This document shows, one piece after another, positions 1 to 12,889 of a stretch of DNA of 64,000 bases. The translations under genes were made by a program, and so were the position numbers. Positions within the stretch are counted from its first letter, which is position 1, and each line of letters begins with the position of its first letter. The notes under the pieces were generated by a model, which saw only the letters and a list, made by a program, of their open reading frames with translations, made no database searches and had not been told where the DNA came from. The stretch is from Erpobdella octoculata (taxonomy: Eukaryota > Annelida > Clitellata > Hirudinida > Erpobdellidae): positions 1 to 64,000 of the forward strand of contig CAXBUH010000089.1 in NCBI GenBank assembly GCA_963978895.1. The letters run 5' to 3'.

Positions 1-36
<36 letters not shown>

Positions 37-104
37 TTATAATATATATATATATATTATATATAATATTATTATATATTATATATATATATTATTATAT
101 ATAT

Positions 105-190
<86 letters not shown>
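1..190. repeat. (AT)n microsatellite, interrupted
   Basis: Alternating AT with a few AAT/ATT interruptions, running from the left edge of the window. It has no coding content; its true length is unknown because it starts outside the window. Confidence 0.95.
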
Positions 191-195
<5 letters not shown>

Positions 196-1157
196 TTATT
201 AAATTATTTTTCTCGTTTGATTGTGCTCCATTGATCTCAATATATAACTGGATCGCACTTAGTCTATTAAATGAATTATAATTTTTCTAGCCTCTCGCGG
301 CACCATTTTAACACCTCAGTTCATCCTTGCGAACTTAAAATTTGAGCAAAATCGATTCTTTAAACTTTTCAATAATTAAAATTTATAAATAGGTATTGAA
401 GCTCACATTAAATTCTTTAGGCTGATACGGGCTGATAATAACTGTTAGGCATGTTAGGTCGTTAGCCGTTGGTTAGAGGGTTTTATATAATTACTCAGGT
501 GTCGAATGAAACTTGTCAAAAAAGTGCAATAATTGAGTACACACAAATGAAATGACTGTTATGCTCCCTTATATTGTTGATTTGAGCAATTATTAGCCGT
601 GCAAGTCAGCAATTTTGCACTTTTAAAGATTTTCAGTAAGTAGCATAAGGGGTGTCAAATGGCTACCGGGGGTATACCCAGACAGGGCTAAGTGTGACGC
701 AGTAATATATAGAAATCAGTGGTGTGCTCTCAATCATTTTTTTTAAATTGTTGTAATATCTCAATCAACAACTTTTGGTGCTCAGTGGTAACAATTTTTC
801 CGGAGTTATTTTGCCAATTTGCTTTTTATTTTGTATTTTTTTAAATTTTATTTGTTTTTCATTTTTGTGCATTGTATGATTTCAAATTTTTGGTATTTGC
901 TCTTAGCAACAATAGGTTTTTAGTTGAGTATTGATATTGGTATGGTCAATACTTTTTTAAGTGCCTATTGGGATTGATATTGCCAATACAATTTCTGGCT
1001 ATTGTTAACAACCCTGCCAGTAATGACGATTACTCAAGGGAGAGGTATTAAGACTTTTTTTTCAAAGTACTCAAGATGCAAGTGTGAACTGTGCCACCGT
1101 CTCAAATGCAAAGTTACTGAGGTGTTGGCATAACCAGTAACCTATAGTTTAAGGTGA
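191..1157. other. AT-rich stretch, no gene seen
   Basis: Unique-looking AT-rich DNA with stops in all frames. I see no conserved coding, tRNA or terminal-repeat signature. Confidence 0.6.
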
Positions 1158-1376
1158 GTTGATCAAATAAAAGTACTCGGAGTGTCTTTTACCCGGAAAC
1201 TCTCGGTGTCTCTTCATGTAGACGATCTACTCGCGACGTTTTCCAAAACACTATTTGCAATGAGAACGATAATGTTACATGGTCTTCCAAATAATACGGT
1301 TCAAGCCACCTTAGTCTCAAAATTATCTTACGCCTCACCTGCCTGGTATGGTTTTACAAATGCTGTGGGGATCTAG
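1158..1376 (+). pseudogene. LINE reverse transcriptase, C-terminal fragment
   Basis: An open stretch begins after a TGA at 1155-1157 and reads VLGVSFTRKLSVSLHV early and LVSKLSYASPAWYG late. This is the pattern downstream of the RT catalytic core in jockey/CR1-like non-LTR elements: the LGV-x-F block, then the thumb region with Y-ASPAW. Only about 70 residues survive and it stops at 1374-1376. No RT catalytic motif, endonuclease or poly-A tail is visible, so this is a dead fragment. The family call comes from motif recall, not a search. Confidence 0.6.
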
Positions 1377-1502
1377 CTTGTCTGGACATGCATCCAGACT
1401 CGGCTACCAATCCGACTTCATGAATTATCTTAATTTACTTATTATTTTATTGTTCATCTACTCTTTATTGCGGGATATCTGTTATTTATATATATATAAA
1501 TA

Positions 1503-1870
<368 letters not shown>

Positions 1871-2286
1871 GTGTTGTGCCTATATTAAATAAATATTTAA
1901 ATTAAAGTATTTAAAACCAGAGTATGACGATATAAGTAAATTACGAGAGCTTATAAAATTGATAAATGAAAAGAAGTATAAAGATAAATTAAATAATAAT
2001 TATTATTAATAAAATAAAATAAATAAATATAAATAGATAGGACGAATTGAATGAAGTCTATAATACTAATAATAGAAATTAAAACACTTAAAATTATTAG
2101 AAGATTAATGAAATTAAACTATAGGTATCTAGTGACAGTATATTGAAATAAAAAAGTATGAAATAGAATAATAAAAGGTGAAAAATTTAAATAAAACCAT
2201 GTGATGAATTAAAATAAAAGTAAACTTATATGAAAAATTAAAATAAACGCATGACTGTGCAAATGGGATACATATAGATGATTCAA
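1871..2286. other. AT-rich stretch, no gene seen
   Basis: Very AT-rich DNA dominated by AATAAA-like words. No feature is recognised. Confidence 0.55.
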
Positions 2287-3042
2287 TTAACGCCGACGTC
2301 TTGTAGTTATATTTGAAGACTCAAACAAATGTTGAAATGACACCGCTGGAGCCTGAGCCTCAGGTGGAGGCTCAGGTGGAGGTTCAGGCGGAGGCTCAGG
2401 TGGAGGTTCAGGTGGAGGTTCAGGTGGAGGCTCAGATGGAGGCTCAGGTGGAGGCTCATGTAGGATAGGCGTGGGTAGTTGCACGATGGGAGCTGGTTGA
2501 AGAGATGAGTTGGAAAGGTAGTTAACCTCATCACTTAGTAGACCACGGGGAGATATACCGAGACGATCGCCAACATCTATGACAGGAGTCAAATAAACCG
2601 ATCCACAGGAAGTGTTTACCTCATTAGTTTTGTCAGGCTGTACCAAACCAGAAGCAACGGCCGAATAAGGGGGTCGACTAGTACCGTGACCACAGATTAA
2701 TAAAGGACCAGAGCTCGTAGCTTTGTTACCACCCAGCATAGCGCCTACCGTCTGAGACCGAAGCACATTATCATCAGCAAAATCATTAAAGTCAAGATTG
2801 AACAGTCGTAAAGTTCTATCAAAGTGTGTATCCTGAGTATTTATTGCTGGTCGATATTCTTGTATAAGTAAAGCCTCTGCTATTTTTAATCGACGTGGAT
2901 CTGAAACACGGTAGAGAATGGTTGTATCATTATCAAGAATCTCGCGAGTAAGAGACGTTTGATGAAGAGATCGAAAATGAGATTTAATGTTGCCACCTTG
3001 CACGTGCATCGTCAACCGTCGAGCCAATGTCGTACGAGTATA
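2287..3042 (-). pseudogene. Penelope-like element: GIY-YIG nuclease C-terminal part
   Basis: The protein starts TTLARRLTMHVQGG, continues LTREILDNDTTILY and SDPRRLKIAEALLIQEYRP, and then has a long tail. The TT-L-RRL-H block and the LKIAEALLI-x-EYRP-x-IN end match the C-terminal half of the GIY-YIG endonuclease carried downstream of the RT in Penelope-like retroelements. The GIY and YIG strands and the whole RT are missing; the copy begins beside a short TA run at 3040-3050. After the nuclease come about 150 residues of unknown function, a run of PPEPPPEP repeats encoded by GGAGGCTCAGGT-type DNA repeats (2355-2460), and an RRRR end. A 5'-truncated Penelope-like insertion is the best reading; a domesticated GIY-YIG protein cannot be excluded. 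Confidence 0.6.
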
Positions 3043-3048
3043 TATATA

Positions 3049-3303
3049 TAAGGACTACTTCTCTCAGGACATGCAGATCAAAATTTCGGCCTCTGATCTT
3101 AGAGGCCATTGCTTTGTTTAATTGTTTGACTTCCTACTGCCAGAAAAGTTTGTATTTTGTTGTTTGTGTCCATAATTCTGTTAAAGAAGATATAGAGTGA
3201 ACATAAAAATGCTATTTTATGGGTATCTGAATAATTTTTTTGACATTTAGAAGCCAAATGATGAGAGTTTGGAAAAAGAAGAGGTAAGACTACTTGGCCC
3301 TTT
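3049..3303 (-). other. Decayed tail of the THAP/P-type transposase element
   Basis: Directly downstream of the transposase stop. Residues such as KKGQ and SFPNSHHLAS are readable only by changing frame. I read it as the decayed 3' end of the element; no terminal inverted repeat was identified. Confidence 0.4.
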
Positions 3304-5279
3304 TTATGTTGCAGAAAACACATCTCTAGATGTCATGAAGCAGTTTGCCCCGGTTGTCTGTCGATAGACTCCAAATTCACCTTCGAGTCTGTCACTTTGA
3401 ATTTCTCTCAAAACAACATAGTCAAATCCGGCAAAAGTGAGCAGATAGTGGCAAACAGCTTTTAGACCTTCCATGGTTTGAACTAAAGCCTTCCTGGTGT
3501 CATGAGTAAAGCATTTTATCTGTGATGCTCCATGCCCCGACTCTGCCTGCCTAAAAAACATCAAGAAAGTATCCAGGGAAGTTGAATCTTTTTCTTGGAC
3601 AGCACGATGTGGGTCATTCAGACGCTGATCTTGTCGTTTTCCGGATACATTGACAGTTTTCCACCAGTTGAGGACTGTTTCAATGAAGCTAGCCGTCTGA
3701 CTGCATCCTCTCAACCTCAATGCGGCAACCACTTTGTCATTGAAAACTCTCCAAACATGTTTCACATTTTGAAGTTGAAGCTTTGAAGGGAAAACAGCAG
3801 ACTGTGTGAGTGGGGTTGTCTTTAGGATGTTGTCTCTCTCTTCTTTGTACAGCTGCACGACGTCTTCTAAAGATGCTGTTGCATCACCATCAAGCGTTAT
3901 TTGTTTGGTCTTTTCAGTAATCCAATTGTTGCGAACGCACTTCAGGAGATGAACTGTATCAAATAAGAAAAACCAGGTACGCTCATCATTCAGTGGATGC
4001 TTGGCTATGGCAGTTGTCTCTGATTGTTTTTCGAACAGATTGCAAAACTGTTTATTGACCTTGTGGTTGTCTGTTATGGACCCTAAAACCTGACCACCTG
4101 CTTTCTCTACACGAGCTGCTGCCTCTATCACAATGCCATACTGGTATTTCGCTGTCAGCTTGTGCACGGGTGTCACAGAAATCATGACGCTAGGTCCCCT
4201 GTGTAGCGCCTTCATCATTACACAGAGCATGGATGTTGCTTTGCTGTTCTCATCATTTTTTGACATGCCACTCAAAACACCACCAGCAAAAGCAACAGTC
4301 GGCCTAATTTTCACTTCGTCGACCAGCAAGAAAACATTCTTTTGCTGGTCGATTTTTACTTTTTCGAACGTTCCTTTCAACACGGAGTCAGTGTCAACTG
4401 ATGAAACAACAGATTGCAGCTTACGCTTACTGGGCAGCACAAGATACTCTCTTAGCAGTTCATAGTTGCAGTGGGGGAATGACTCAATGGCAAAACAATA
4501 ATCATTCACAGAGTACTGCTTCTCAATCAAAAGCTGCATCTGATGTGTAAGAAATGACAGTTTCTGGGCATTCTTATTATCTCTACAGCACTTAGACAAA
4601 TGAGAACGCAAAATATCTACAACTTTTCTGGTCACAGAATCACAGTGGGGTTCAAAGTTGACCGCTATATGAACTGCTTCAAGAAACTGACTGTTTGAAT
4701 TCATGCCATTATTAGGATGCAGAATTTTCCCTAAGGGCACTCTTATTCCACTCTTAAATGCAATGAGAGTAACTACACAAGTGAGTGTCTTTTTGTTTTC
4801 CACAATGATGGAGAGTTCTGATTCGCTGAAATCATCGTTCATGAAGACACACACAAGCCGATCGTTTGTTCTATTGATGATGACATTCGTGTACTTTTTT
4901 CTCAATTCTGACTCTGGCCTGAAACTTGAAAAGTCTTTGATAGCATCCTTTTCCCTCCAAAAGGCTAGCTGTCTGTCCTCAGCATTCGTTGTACGAGGTG
5001 GGGGTTTTGGGGTTGGCAGACATGATTTGAGAACATCAAATTCGGTTGGGGGGATCAACAGGCCGTGCTTTTGTTCCAATCCCTTTTGTAGCATAACCTT
5101 CTCTCCAATGCCGTTCACAGATGCAATGTTTCTGGATTGATCACAAAGTGTTCGCGTGGAGGGATTGCTTCAATCAATCTCCGTCTTTCTAATGAGGCTG
5201 CTGGAAAATTGAACAAACGACACTTGTTCGCCTTGTTGTAGTTTCCTTTACAGTTCACCACACCACACTTATTCACCAT
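3304..5279 (-). pseudogene. THAP9/P-element-like transposase, frameshifted
   Basis: The start chosen is the ATG at 5279, which opens a THAP zinc finger (MVNKCGVVNC, CxxxxC). That frame stops at 5115-5117, before the second half of the finger. The second half (ICERHW, the CxxH pair) is present in a third frame around 5105-5122, and a 604-codon frame then runs to 3304. In that long frame LLVDEVKIRP (about residues 264-273) carries the first acidic residue of the RNase H-like core, followed by AGGVLSGM and GSITDNHKVN. FDTVHLLKCVRNNW and LEGEFGVYRQTTG near the end are typical of THAP9/P transposases. The family cuts and pastes DNA in the nucleus. At least two frameshifts break the THAP domain, so this copy is probably inactive, although the catalytic body is nearly whole. 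Confidence 0.8.
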
Positions 5280-5723
5280 TTTTAAACAACAAAACAGAGA
5301 AGTCACTTTGCAAAGATTAAAAACATTACAGATTACTCAAGTACTCCAAAACTGAAATTTTGAATGAAAACAGGAAGAAACAGTGTACGTATCCGAAAAT
5401 AGAGCAGGCTTTCTGCATTTTCTTATTCGTCTAAATTAGTTTATATGTGATAATTCATCATTTAATTGTCTTTAATATATTATAAACATTATATCGAATG
5501 CATGTTAAGTGTCGGATCTTTTGAAAACATATCGTCTCTGTCGACATATATAGAGAGAAGTAACCCTACATGAAATTATTGCGCGCTGCCTGCGAGCTCA
5601 GAGAACCAAAAGCGGCTTAGGGGATCTAAAAATAGCACAGCTCGCTGCAGGCGCTAATTGAGTATGGCCTTCGAGATCAGTCGCTGGGTTTACGCTATGC
5701 GTGTACTGGTAGAAGGAGTACTT
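5280..5723. other. Upstream flank of the P-type transposase, no gene seen
   Basis: AT-rich DNA with no clear terminal inverted repeat or promoter. It may hold the 5' end of the element. Confidence 0.45.
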
Positions 5724-6075
<352 letters not shown>

Positions 6076-6694
6076 TAATTTTTGGAAATAACCGCCTACG
6101 AAAAACACAATATTTAATGGATGATAATGAAAAAACCGGCTACAAAAAAACCCAACCTTCAATGGCTGATATAGGGAAAACCCGCCGGTGTACTACTTCG
6201 GCGATTTATTTATTTTCAACTTGTTTATAATCATCGATGCCAGACGCGTCGAACTTTCCAATAATAGGAATAATAATAGCAACTTAGTTAATTTTCGTCA
6301 ATAATATTATTATTAATAATTAAAATAAGAGGAATAATAATTGCAAATTAGTAAATTGTCGTTTATAATACTTTTCAACTTGTTTATATTGTTTCAACTT
6401 GTTTATATTGTTTGATGAAGTACGCTCAAAATTATTGGGAAAACCCGCCGGCGTACTTCGGAGATTTGCGTATTTTCAACTTGTTTATACGGTTCGATGC
6501 ATTATATATATCCGCAAAGCGTGTAACTTTCGCGGCTAATAACTTTTTTTTTAAACATTTTAACAAAAAGTGCCCTAACAAACCGTGTTCAGCGTCTCAT
6601 AATCTATCAACGTGAGTTTTTTCAGACCTGAAGATGCTAATCGGGTGACTTACATAATACATACATAATACATCATTGCGCTTTTATGTTAGGA
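6076..6694 (-). mobile_element. Family-1 Helitron-like copy, 3'-truncated (array 1)
   Basis: Minus-strand copy whose 5' end (TCCTAAC-ATAAAAGCGC type) is at about 6694. It has the shared 5' region (GCATCT..CAGGTCTGAAAAAACTC, AAAAAGTTATTAGCCGCGAAAG) and part of the GTAGGCGGTTTTTTC minisatellite. The terminal hairpins are missing; it meets the type-2 terminus at 6075. Confidence 0.65.
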
Positions 6695-6695
6695 A

Positions 6696-7985
6696 CCAGC
6701 ACTTGACGCACGCTTCGCGCGCGAAGCCTGTGAGTTTTTACATATTAATAGTAACGGTAGTCGCACTCAAATCGAAGTCTAAGCTCAAAAACAACAACAA
6801 TTCCCTAATATACTAATAACTATACGCACGCTTCGCAAGCGAAGCATGTGACTATGTCAGCCAGTAGCAGATGATTTTTAACTGGAAAACATTTTGGAAT
6901 GGTCTTCTATTTGATTGGATAATTTTGGAAATAATGCCTACGAAAAAACCTTAAATGGGCTATATTGCAAAAAATAGCCTACAAAAAAACCACATTTATT
7001 GTGTGATAGTGGAAAAACCGACTACGAAAAACACAATATTCATTGCATTTGATCGGAAAAAACAGCCTACGAAAAAAACAATATTTATTGGGTGATAGTG
7101 AAAAAACCGCCTACGAAAAACACAATATTTAATGAATAGTATCGAAATAAACAGTCTACGAAAAAAAAACATGATAGTGAAAAAAAATCCTAAAAAGAAA
7201 CCCAACCTTTAATGGCTGATAATTAAAAAAACAGCCTACAATGAGCTGATATTGGGATAACCCGCTGATGTGATTTATTTATTTTCAACTTGTTTATATT
7301 GAGTTATGACGTATGCTCAAAATATATCCGCAAAGCGTCGAACTTTCCAACAATAGGAATAGTATTAGCAAATTATTTAATTTTCTTAAATAATAATATT
7401 ATTAATAATTAAAATAAATATATCCGCAAAGCGTCGAACTATCCATTAATATGAATAATATTAGCAAAATATTTATTCTTTGTTAATAGTAATATTATTA
7501 ATAATTAAATTAAAAGGAATAATAATTGCTAAATAGTAAAATGTCGTTAATAATAATTTCATTAAATATATCCGCAAAGCGTAAAACTTTCTAATATTAG
7601 GAAAAATATTAGCAAATTAGTTAATTTTCGTTATTAATAATATTACTAATAATTAAAATAAGAAGAATAATAATTGAAAAATAGTAAATAGTCGTTAATA
7701 ATAATTTACAACTTGTTTAAAATTGGGGAAAACCCGCCGACTACTACTTCGGTGATTTATTTATTTTCAACTTGTTTATATTAAAAGATGACGTACGATG
7801 CATTATATATATCCGCATAGCGTTAAATTTCGCGGCTAATAACTTTTTATTTAAACATTTTATCAAAAAAGTGCCCTAACAAACCGTGTTCAGCGTCTCA
7901 TAATCTATCAACGTGAGTTTTTTCAGACCTGCAGATGCTAATCGGGTGACATACATAATACATCATTGCACTTTTATAGTAGGGA
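6696..7985 (-). mobile_element. Family-1 Helitron-like copy A (array 1)
   Basis: About 1.29 kb. The 5' end is TCCCTACTATAAAAGTGC (minus strand, 7985); the 3' end is a near-perfect GCTTCGCGCGCGAAGC hairpin, 9 nt and CTGG (6696-6699). A second hairpin with an AA spacer lies at 6827-6848. The interior holds a minisatellite of roughly 43-45 bp (6930-7250) and several copies of an AATATTATTCCTATTATTGG-type unit. No coding capacity: a non-autonomous element. Confidence 0.75.
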
Positions 7986-7986
7986 A

Positions 7987-9030
7987 CCAGCACTTGACGC
8001 ACGCTTCGCGCGCGAAGCGTGTGAGTTTTTACATATTAGTCGCAGTTACAACGCACTCTAAGCACAACCAATGCGCTAATATAGTAATAACTTCACGCAC
8101 GCCTCGCAATCGAAGCGTGTGACTAAAATAGTTAGTAACAGATGATTTTTCACTTGGACACGTTTTGGAATGGTCTTCAATTAGAATGGATGATTTAGGA
8201 AAAATGCCTACGTAAAAAAACCCTTTAATGGGCGATTTGGAAAAAACAGCCTACGAAAAAAACTATGTTAAATGATTTTGGGAAAACCCGCCGATGTACT
8301 ACTTCGGTGATTTATTTATTTTCAACTTGTTTATAATGAGTTATGACGTATGCTCAAATTATATTCGCAAAGCGTTAAACTTTCGCGGCTAATAACTTTT
8401 TATTCAATATATTAATATATTATATATAAGGTATTAAAATAAATAATGTCGTTAATATTATTTCAATAAATATATCCTCAAAGCGTCGAACTTTCCAATA
8501 ATAGGAATAATATTAGCAAATTAGTTAATTTTCGTAAATAACAATATTATTAATAATTAAAATAAGAGGAATAATAATTGCAAAATAGTAAAATGTCGTT
8601 AATAATAATTTCATTAAATGTATCCGCAAAGCGTCGAACTTTCCAATAATCGGAATAATATTAGCAAAATAGTTAATCTTCGTTAATAATAAATAATTAA
8701 AATAAGAGGAATAATAATTGCAAAATAGTAAAATGTCGTTAAACATAATTTACAGCTTGTTTAAAATTGGGAAAAACCCGCCGACTACTACTTCGGTGAT
8801 TTATTTATTTTCAACTTGTTTATTTTGAAAGATGACGTACGATGCATTATATATATCCGCAAAGCGTTAAACTTTCGCGGCTAATAACTTTTTATTTAAA
8901 CATTTTAACAAAAAAGTGCCCTAACAAACCGTGTTCAGCGTCTGATAATCTATAAACGTGAGTTTTTTCAGACCTGCAGATGCTAATCGGGTGACATACA
9001 TAATACATCATTGCACTTTTATAGTAGGGA
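7987..9030 (-). mobile_element. Family-1 Helitron-like copy B (array 1)
   Basis: About 1.04 kb, joined to copy A with one T between its CTGG (7987-7990) and the TCCCT of copy A. It has the same 5' region, both hairpins (the inner one degraded near 8095-8120) and no coding sequence. Confidence 0.75.
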
Positions 9031-9031
9031 A

Positions 9032-10480
9032 CCAGCACTTGACGCACGCTTTGCGCGCGAAGCGTGTGTTTTTACATATTAATGGTAAAGGTAGTCGCAC
9101 TCTAAGCTCAAAAACAACACCAATGCGCTATTATAGTAATAACTTTACGCACGCTTCGCAAGCGAAGCGTGTGACTATTTTAGCCAGTAGCTGATACATT
9201 TTCACTTGAAAACGTCTTGGAATGATCTTCTATTTGATTGGATGATTTTAGAAAATCTGCCTAAAAAAAAAACCTTTAATGGGTGATATTGGAAAAAACA
9301 GCCTACGAAAAAACCCATATTTATTGGGTGATAGTGAAAAAGCCGCCTACAAAAAAAACCTATATTGGATGTTTTTGGAAATAACAGCCTACGAAAAATA
9401 CAAATATTTATTGAATGGTATCGGAAAAACAGCCTACGAAAAAAAACAAACTGCAACGGCTAATATAGAAATAAATAACTCCTACGGATAAAAAAACTTT
9501 TATTGGTCAATTTTGGAAAAACATCCTACGAAAAAACCCAACCTTTAATGTCTGATAATGAATAGAACCGCCTACAAAAAACCCAGCCTTCAATGGCTGA
9601 TATTGGGAAAACCCGCCGGTGATATATTTATTTTCAACTTGTTTATATTGAGTTATGACGTAAGCTCAAAATATATCCGCAAAGCGTCGAACTTTCCAAT
9701 AATAGGAATAATATTAGCAATTATTACAATAAGAAGAATAATAATTGCAAAATAGTAAAATGTTATTAATAATTATATTATTTACGAAAGTTAACTATTT
9801 TGCTAATATTATTTCTATTATTGGAAAATTTGCGGATACATTTAATTAAATTATTATTAATTAGCAATTATTATAATAAGAGGAATAATTATTGCAAAAT
9901 ATTAAAATGTCGTTAATAATAATTTCATTAAATGTATTAAGAGGAATAATAATTGCAAAATAGTAAAATGTCGTTAATAATAATTTCCTTAAATATATCC
10001 GCAAAGCGTAGAATTTTCCAATAATAGGAATAATATTAGCAAATTAGTTAATTTTCTTTATTAATAATATTATTAATAATTAAAATATTGGAATAATTTA
10101 TATTTTTATATAATTATAATTGAAGAAAACCCGTCGGCTTTCTACTTCGAGGATTTATTTATTTTCTACTTGTTTATATTGAAAGATGACGTACGATGCA
10201 TTATAGTATAACTCCGCCGAAGTAGTATACTTCGGTGATATCTTTATTTTCAACTTGTTTATATTTAGTGATGACGTACGATGCATTATATATATCCGCA
10301 AAGCGTTAAACTTTCGCTGCTAATAACTTTTTATTTAAACATTTTAACAAAAAAGTGCTCTAACAAACCTTGTTCAGCGTCTCATAATCTATAAACGTGA
10401 GTTTTTTCAGACCTGCAGATGCTAATCGGGTGACATACATATTACATACATATTACATCATTGCGCTTTTATAGTAGGGA
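9032..10480 (-). mobile_element. Family-1 Helitron-like copy C (array 1)
   Basis: About 1.45 kb, the longest non-coding copy in array 1. The hairpin near 9042-9066 and CTGG (9032-9035) form the 3' end; 5' TCCCT is at 10480. The minisatellite occupies 9240-9600, and a partial internal duplication of the 5' module is seen at 10150-10300. Confidence 0.75.
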
Positions 10481-11819
10481 ACCAGCACTTGACGCACGCT
10501 TCGCGCGCGAAGCGTGTGAGTTTTTACATATTAGTTGCAGTTACAACGCACTCTAAGCACAAAAAAAACCAATGCGCTAATATAGTAATAACTTCACGCA
10601 CGCCTCGCAATCGAAGCGTGTGACTAAAATAGTTAGTAGCAGATGATTTTTCACTTGGACACGTTTTGGAATGGTCTTTTATTTGAATGTATGATTTAGG
10701 AAAAATGCCTACGTAAAAAAAACCTTTAATGGGCGATTTGGAAAAAACAGCCTACGAAAAAAACTATGTTAAATGATTTTGGGAAAACCCGCCGATGTAC
10801 TACTTCGGTGATTTATTTATTTTCAACTTGTTTATAATGAGTTTTGACGTATGCTCAAATTATATTCGCAAAGCGTTAAACTTTCGCGGCTAATAACTTT
10901 TTATTCAATATATTAATATATTATATATAAGGTATTAAAATAAATAATGTCGTTAATATTATTTCAATAAATATATCCTCAAAGCGTCGAACTTTCCAAT
11001 AATAGGAATAATATTAGCAAATTAGTTAATTTTCGTAAATAATAATATTATTAATAATTAAAATAAGAGGAATAATAATTGCAAAATAGTAAAATGTCGT
11101 TAATAATAATTTCATTAAATGTATCCGCAAAGCGTCGATATTTCCAATAATCGGAATAATATTAGCAAAATAGTTAATCTTCGTTAATAATAAATAATTA
11201 AAATAAGAGGAATAATAATTGCAAAATAGTAAAATGTCGTTAAACATAATTTACAGCTTGTTTAAAATTGGGAAAACCCGCCGACTACTACTTCGGTGAT
11301 TTATTTATTTTCAACTTGTTTATTTTGAAAGATGACGTACGATGCATTATATATATCCGCAAAGCGTTAAACTTTCGCGGCTAATAACTTTTTATTTAAA
11401 CATTTTAACAAAAAAGTGCCCTAACAAACCGTGTTCAGCGTCTGATAATCTATAAACGTGAGTTTTTTCAGACTTGCAGATGCTAATCGGGTGACATAAT
11501 ACATACATCATTGCGCTTTTGGTAATCTTTCCTACGGACGGCCCGTGCCGAAAAAATAGTCGTATTGTTTTTATTTTGTTACAATAACCTAAAAAACAAA
11601 TTTAATACCAATTTTAATTTAAAAAAAAACATTTATCGTAATTTGAGAGACTTTGAAAACGGTAAGTAGTACCCTTCCAAGCACTAATTACATCGTAGTT
11701 GTGAGTGGTGAGGTACGATGATCGTATGAATGAAATGAATAACAAATAAATAAAATTAGTTTATAATAAAATTTTATTTAAAAAACAAACTCAGTTATAA
11801 AAAAAATTAAATTTAAATT

Positions 11820-11888
11820 TTAAAACTTTTTCTATGTAAAACGATAAAGAACCAAAGGCGAGAGAAACAACGAAGTAAACCCCGCTAG
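11820..11888 (+). mobile_element. Degenerate type-2 Helitron 3' end
   Basis: AAACGATAAAGAACCAAAGG, then GAGAGAAACAACGAAGTAAACCCCGCTAG with T following. It resembles the ends at 14252 and 24794 but the hairpin is degraded. Confidence 0.4.
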
Positions 11889-11974
11889 TCACTTTATATA
11901 AGGTCGCTGCTATTGCCCCGGCGGTTCGCCGTGATTGCAATCTGTAAAATTGCAATCCCGTATTAAAATGAAAC

Positions 11975-12178
11975 TCTACCCCTACCCCTAACTTTACCCC
12001 TAACCCTAACCTTACCCTACCTTTACCCTATCCTACCCTTACCCTACCCTTACTTTACCTTTACCTTACCCTGCCCTTACCTTACCCTACCCTTACCCTA
12101 GACCCTACCCTACACCTTCTCCTCACCCTACTCCTAACCCTAACCCTACCCATAACCCTATCCCTACCCCTATCCTAG
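11975..12178. repeat. Interstitial telomere-like (CCCTAA)n-related tract
   Basis: About 200 bp of degenerate CCCTAA, CCCTAC and TTACCC units. Exact CCCTAACCCTAA runs are short, so this is a decayed or variant telomere repeat within a transposon, not a chromosome end. Confidence 0.8.
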
Positions 12179-12360
12179 GTAGTCGCATAAAAAGTTTCAA
12201 TATAATTTTACTAATATTTTAAATAAAGGTACAAATTCTGAGTTTGAATATACTATATAGTGTAAAAAATAAAATTAATAAAAAGATCGCATACCGTCGC
12301 CTACCGCCGTGGTAATAGTTATAACGTTATATTGCCGTCGTTGCTATTGCCCCGGCGGTT

Positions 12361-12510
12361 TGCTACTGAGCCGGCATTCTCGCCGGTGAAATAATAGGTA
12401 AAATTGCTACTGAGCCGGCAGTACCGCCGTGCCAATAATCGGTAAAATTGCTACTGAGCCGGCAGTACCGCCGTGCCAATAATCGGTAAAATTGCTATTG
12501 TGCCGGCATG
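12361..12510. repeat. 44-bp tandem repeat, about 3.4 units
   Basis: Units starting TGCTACTGAGCCGGCA at 12361, 12405, 12449 and (partial) 12493, GC-rich compared with the surroundings. Related units occur near the right end of the same transposon (15090-15190), so this is a subterminal repeat of the element. Confidence 0.85.
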
Positions 12511-12889
12511 AAATGTATGTTGGCGGTCATTTTTGTAATAATTTTGTTCTGATTATTTTGCAGGACCACGGTGGTTTTTTTTATAAAAATATTTTTTTAT
12601 GAATAATTTGCAGAACTTGATTTGCAAATCTAAAAGACAAACAGAAAAGTTTGTAACAACAACAACAACAACAATAATAACAATAAAACAAATCAAAACA
12701 TTTTGTAACTGCCACGACAGTGGGTGCAAAAAAAAGCCCTGCTAGTTGGTGTTTTATTAATTTTCTGGCAAAAAAAATGCACCCTCGTTTTACAGGTGTA
12801 GTTTGGATGCTCCTTCTTCGTTTTTACTGTAAAAATTGAATACATTACAAATTAGTTTTCTGTTGTTTATTTGTAACACAATTTCAAAG

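Noticed and set aside
2307..2534. Leu/His-rich open frame (LHLSLHLNLHL)
   Set aside because: Shadow of the PPEP repeat of the Penelope-like frame.
7913..9194. Short open frames starting MSFFRPADANRVTYI in both copies
   Set aside because: They repeat because the Helitron copies repeat; they are short, differ in frame later and match nothing coding.
6600..11500. A CRISPR-like array because of regularly repeated palindromes
   Set aside because: The spacing is about 1 kb, the DNA between is itself repetitive, and the context is a eukaryotic transposon array.
11975..12178. A chromosome end
   Set aside because: The tract is degenerate, short and lies inside a transposon with intact ends.
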